Shown piece after piece: positions 13,858 to 16,383 of a stretch of 16,383 nt of DNA. The notes under the pieces are model-generated. The model was not told where the DNA came from. It made no database searches and saw only the letters and a program-made list of their open reading frames with translations. Position 1 is the first letter of the stretch. Each line of letters opens with the position of its first letter. This DNA is from Gemmatimonadota bacterium (GTDB lineage: Bacteria; Gemmatimonadota; Gemmatimonadetes; Longimicrobiales; RSA9), in NCBI GenBank assembly GCA_019689775.1, contig JADGGV010000037.1, forward strand, positions 1 through 16,383, written 5' to 3'. A program made the position numbers and the translations under genes.

Positions 13858-14812
13858 AATCCTCCTCGAGGTAGTCCCGCAGCGGCCGCATCATCGCCGC
13901 CTGGAGCTTCTGGTTGAACGCCTGCGCCGACTGCACGCCGGCGTACTTCAGCAGCAGGTTCATCGCCACCACCTCGGAGAGGACCGTGATGTTCTTCCCC
14001 GGGTTCAGTGGCACGGTGACTTTCGGCAGCTTCACGCCGAGGATCTCGACCTCGTCCGACTCGAGGCCGGTCCGATCGTAGTACGCCTGATCGTTCCACT
14101 CCTCGAGCTGGACCACGAGCTCGATCCGCTTCTGCTGCCGGATCGCGCGGATCCCGAACAGCGCCGGGATGTCGATGATGCCGATCCCGCGGATCTCCAT
14201 GTGGTGCCGCTGGAGCGCGTGGCCGCGGCCGATCAGCACATCCACCCCCCGGCGCGTGACGTGGACCAGGTCGTCGGCCACCAGGCGGTGGCCCCGCTCC
14301 ACCAGGTCCAGCACGCACTCGCTCTTGCCGATCCCGCTCCGGCCGACGAAAAGCAGCCCGACGCCGTACACGTCCGCCAACGACCCGTGGATCGTCGTCG
14401 ACGGCGCGAACTGCTCCTCGAGGTACGGCTGGATGCGGCGGTAGAAGGCGCCCGTCTTCAGGCTGGAGCGGAACACGGCGACGCCGTGCGCGCCGGCGAT
14501 CTCCAGCATCACGGTCGGGACCTCCTGCCCCTTAGTGACGAAGACGGCCGGCATGTCCAGCGAGAAGAAGCGCTCCAGCGTCTCTCGCATCCGATCCTCG
14601 GGGAGCGATTGGAGGTAGGACATCTCCGTCTCCCCGAGGATCTGGATGCGCCCCTTCGAGAAGCGCTCCGTGTACCCCGCCAGGACGAGCCCCGGGCTCG
14701 ACACGGTCGGCGACACCAGCTTGCGCCCCAGGTCGCAGCGCGCCGTCAGGAGCTCCAGCCCCAACGCTTCGCGCTTGGCCTTGTACAGCTCGTCCACCGT
14801 CAGGGTCTTCAC
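13850..14812 (-). CDS. hprK: HPr kinase/phosphorylase
   Basis: HprK phosphorylates and dephosphorylates a serine of HPr according to metabolic state, so controlling PTS flux and, in Firmicutes, catabolite repression. The 320-residue protein is of normal length. The N-terminal domain covers about 1-130. The kinase domain has His142 (STTIHGSLADVYG), the Walker A loop GRSGIGKS (157-164), the catalytic pair Asp180-Asp181 (LVADDLVHV), the signature EIRGIGIIDI (206-215) and VPLNPGKNI (267-275). Its target, HPr with Ser51, is encoded five genes downstream. The ATG at 14812 follows hpf by 22 bases, and the gene overlaps EIIA by 8 bases. No ccpA-like gene is visible, so the output of Ser-phosphorylated HPr is unknown. 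Confidence 0.96.
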   Translation of the reverse strand: MKTLTVDELYKAKREALGLELLTARCDLGRKLVSPTVSSPGLVLAGYTERFSKGRIQILGETEMSYLQSLPEDRMRETLERFFSLDMPAVFVTKGQEVPTVMLEIAGAHGVAVFRSSLKTGAFYRRIQPYLEEQFAPSTTIHGSLADVYGVGLLFVGRSGIGKSECVLDLVERGHRLVADDLVHVTRRGVDVLIGRGHALQRHHMEIRGIGIIDIPALFGIRAIRQQKRIELVVQLEEWNDQAYYDRTGLESDEVEILGVKLPKVTVPLNPGKNITVLSEVVAMNLLLKYAGVQSAQAFNQKLQAAMMRPLRDYLEEDYE

Positions 14813-14834
14813 GGGCCTCCCGCAGGCAAATCGA

Positions 14835-15152
14835 TCACAGAACGGGCGCCGGCCGCGCGCTCTTGCGCGCCGTCAGCCGCTCGCGGCGGCGCTTGAGCTG
14901 GCGTTCCACCCGCTCGACCGCCGCGTCGAGCGCGCTGCGGAAGCTCGCGCCGCTCCCGGTGGCCACCATCGTGCGACCGCGGGTGCCGTGGACGCGGACC
15001 TCGACCCGGTGGGTACCGTGGTCGGCGATGAAGCAGACGTGCGCACTCTGCACGTTCGGCTCGACTCGGGCGAGCGCCTCGAGTCGTTCGACCGTCCGCA
15101 GGCGGAGGGTATCGGAGATGGAGCAGTGCCGTGCCGTGACCATGGTCTCCAT
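14835..15152 (-). CDS. hpf: Short ribosome hibernation promoting factor (HPF/YfiA family)
   Basis: HPF-family proteins bind the decoding region of the 30S subunit and help store inactive ribosomes in stationary phase. This 105-residue protein has the single alpha/beta domain: VTARHCSISDTLRLRTVERLEALA (5-28), then AHVCFIADHGTHRVEVRVHG (37-56), then the C-terminal helix ASFRSALDAAVERVERQL (69-86) and a basic tail. It lacks the extra C-terminal dimerisation domain of long HPF, so it is the short form. AAGGAGG sits four bases before the ATG at 15152; an in-frame ATG at 15176 lies upstream of that site and is less likely. Its position directly before hprK recalls hpf next to ptsN in Proteobacteria. 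Regulation may be shared with the PTS genes. Confidence 0.92.
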   Translation of the reverse strand: METMVTARHCSISDTLRLRTVERLEALARVEPNVQSAHVCFIADHGTHRVEVRVHGTRGRTMVATGSGASFRSALDAAVERVERQLKRRRERLTARKSARPAPVL

Positions 15153-15184
15153 ACGTCCTCCTTGAACGGATTCCATGCCAGCCC

Positions 15185-16300
15185 TCACGCGGCGCGTGCC
15201 AGCACGCGCTCGAGGTGGGCCTCCGTCTCCGCGGCGGAGCGGTCCCACGTGAAGCGCTCGGCGAACGCGCGCGCCTGCGCCCCGAGGCGGTCCCGCAGCG
15301 CGGGATCGCCCAGGAGCGACCCGAGGCGGACGGCCAGCGCATCCACGTCCCCGTGGGGCACGAGGTAGCCGGTCTCGCCGTCCACCACCGAGTCTCTCAG
15401 CCCCGGCGAATCGCTGGCGACGGTGGCGGTCCCGCACGCCGCCGCCTCCAGATTCGATATACCCCACCCCTCCTTCGGTGATGTGAATGCATGCACCCAG
15501 CTCCGCCGGAACAGCGTCCGCTTCTCCTCCTCGGACACGAAGCCCGGCATCTCGACGCGATCGCCGAGGTCCAGCTCGTCGACCAGCGCGCGCAGCGCGC
15601 CGGCGTGGTCGCCCGTGCCGGCGATGACGAGCCGCACCCGCCGGCCCTGGTCGCGCAGCCGCGCGACGGCGCGGATCACCAGGTCGACGCGCTTGTAGCG
15701 CTTGAGCCGCCCCAGGTAGAGCACGGTCGGCTCCGGGAAGCGGCTGCCCGCCGGGTCCGGGGTGAAGAACGTGAGGTCGACCCCGTTCGGGATCACGGTG
15801 ATCAGGTCGCGCGAGAAGCCGCGCCGGACGAGGTCGTCCGCGGTGCTCTCGGAGACGGCCTCGACAGGGATGCCGCGGTAGACGCGGCCGAGCGGGCGCT
15901 CGAGGAGCCAGGTGGCGGCGGCGACCGGGAACGAGGCTTCCTGGAACGCGGTCGTGCCGAAGAGGTGGTGCACCAGGAGGACCAGCGGGCTCCGCGCCCA
16001 GACGGGCGTGAAGAGCGGCACCTTGTTCAGGTCCTCGATCATCACGTCGAACCCCTGCTGCAGCAGCGCAGACCGGTAGTACCGCGGGGCGACCATGTTG
16101 AATGTATAACGCCGGCCGACGCGGTGCACCTGAATCCCGTCGATCTCGGCGCGGGCCGGCGCGCCCGGCCACCGCGACGCGAGGAGCGAGACCTCGTGGC
16201 CCGCGCGCGCCAACCGGCCGAAGATCTCGTGCAGGTGGATCTCCGCCCCGCCCGCCTGCGGGTTGAGCCGGTCCTGCCAGTTCAGGACGAGGAGTCTCAG
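15185..16300 (-). CDS. GT4-family glycosyltransferase, probable CTG start
   Basis: This is a GT-B fold glycosyltransferase of family GT4, transferring a sugar from a nucleotide donor. From the proposed start it has 371 residues. The N terminus reads LVLNWQDRLNPQAGGAEIH (4-22), the donor-domain opening VLYLGRLKRYKRVD is at about 193-206, and the E-x7-E motif lies in EGWGISNLEAAACGT (277-291). Conserved residues begin well upstream of the nearest usual start (TTG at 16213). Upstream, the only plausible codon is CTG at 16300-16298, which overlaps the nusB TGA and has GGGGAG six bases before it. No ATG, GTG or TTG lies in frame between the window edge and the TTG. It is followed by hpf after 32 bases. 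The acceptor is unknown; lipid- or polysaccharide-linked glycan is the general expectation. Confidence 0.85.
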   Translation of the reverse strand: MRLLVLNWQDRLNPQAGGAEIHLHEIFGRLARAGHEVSLLASRWPGAPARAEIDGIQVHRVGRRYTFNMVAPRYYRSALLQQGFDVMIEDLNKVPLFTPVWARSPLVLLVHHLFGTTAFQEASFPVAAATWLLERPLGRVYRGIPVEAVSESTADDLVRRGFSRDLITVIPNGVDLTFFTPDPAGSRFPEPTVLYLGRLKRYKRVDLVIRAVARLRDQGRRVRLVIAGTGDHAGALRALVDELDLGDRVEMPGFVSEEEKRTLFRRSWVHAFTSPKEGWGISNLEAAACGTATVASDSPGLRDSVVDGETGYLVPHGDVDALAVRLGSLLGDPALRDRLGAQARAFAERFTWDRSAAETEAHLERVLARAA

Positions 16301-16383
16301 GGCGTGCTCCCCGCGTCGTCGGCCGGCCGCCGCGGGCCGCCGGTGTTGCGCAGCAGCGCGTCCAGCACGCCGTTCACGAAGCG
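16297..16383 (-). CDS. nusB: NusB C-terminal end (partial, cut by window edge)
   Basis: Only the last 28 residues are present. RFVNGVLDALLRNTG matches the C-terminal helix of the transcription antitermination factor NusB (FVNGVLD is strongly conserved). A short Pro/Asp-rich tail and TGA at 16299-16297 follow. NusB binds boxA RNA with NusE (S10) and supports rRNA antitermination. The stop overlaps the probable CTG start of the glycosyltransferase. Identification rests on a short piece, but the motif is distinctive. The promoter of the long operon probably lies further upstream. Confidence 0.75.
   Translation of the reverse strand, partial: RFVNGVLDALLRNTGGPRRPADDAGSTP

Overview
The window is a compact, very GC-rich bacterial chromosome segment. 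It reads as a member of Gemmatimonadota or a neighbouring high-GC soil phylum. This placement is inference. It rests on the base composition, a NYPNPFNP-type C-terminal sorting domain, and a mannose-class PTS with HPr kinase in one transcription unit. No mobile element, CRISPR array or virus-like region was seen. No gene-free stretch exceeds about 210 bases.

Layout. Bases 1-92 are almost pure G/C homopolymer and hold a tmRNA terminator. The tmRNA gene (ssrA, minus strand, 93-449) has its own promoter and encodes the tag ANSNLALAA. Next on the minus strand is the pair dusB-larB, with a 4-base stop/start overlap and an apparently leaderless dusB transcript. Divergent to it is a short plus-strand unit: a PtsN-like EIIA and a small C4 zinc-ribbon coiled-coil protein. 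A bidirectional terminator (3561-3608) separates that unit from a convergent, independently promoted 148-residue secreted protein made almost only of a sorting-type domain.

The remaining 12 kb is one minus-strand gene train. In transcription order it runs nusB (C-terminal end only), a GT4 glycosyltransferase, hpf, hprK, EIIA-EIIB-EIIC-EIID (mannose class), ptsH, ptsI, metK, a bifunctional nuclease (DUF151), a membrane-anchored carboxypeptidase-regulatory-like protein, recO and selB. Most junctions are overlaps or gaps of 0-3 bases; the largest gap is 48 bases. Transcription therefore probably begins upstream of nusB, outside the window.

How the genes fit together. EI (His194) and HPr (His20) can feed phosphate to EIIA (His14) and EIIB (His14) for the EIIC/EIID permease. 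HprK can phosphorylate HPr on Ser51. The neighbouring hpf links this module to growth-state control, recalling the proteobacterial rpoN-hpf-ptsN region. selB implies selenocysteine decoding, but no selC, selA or selD is visible. larB is one gene of the nickel-pincer cofactor pathway, with no larC or larE here.

No clearly novel multi-gene system was identified. The best leads are the mixed hpf-hprK-complete Man-PTS-HPr-EI cluster, the cargo-less sorting-domain protein with a structured leader, the probable CTG start of the glycosyltransferase, and the leaderless dusB-larB unit.
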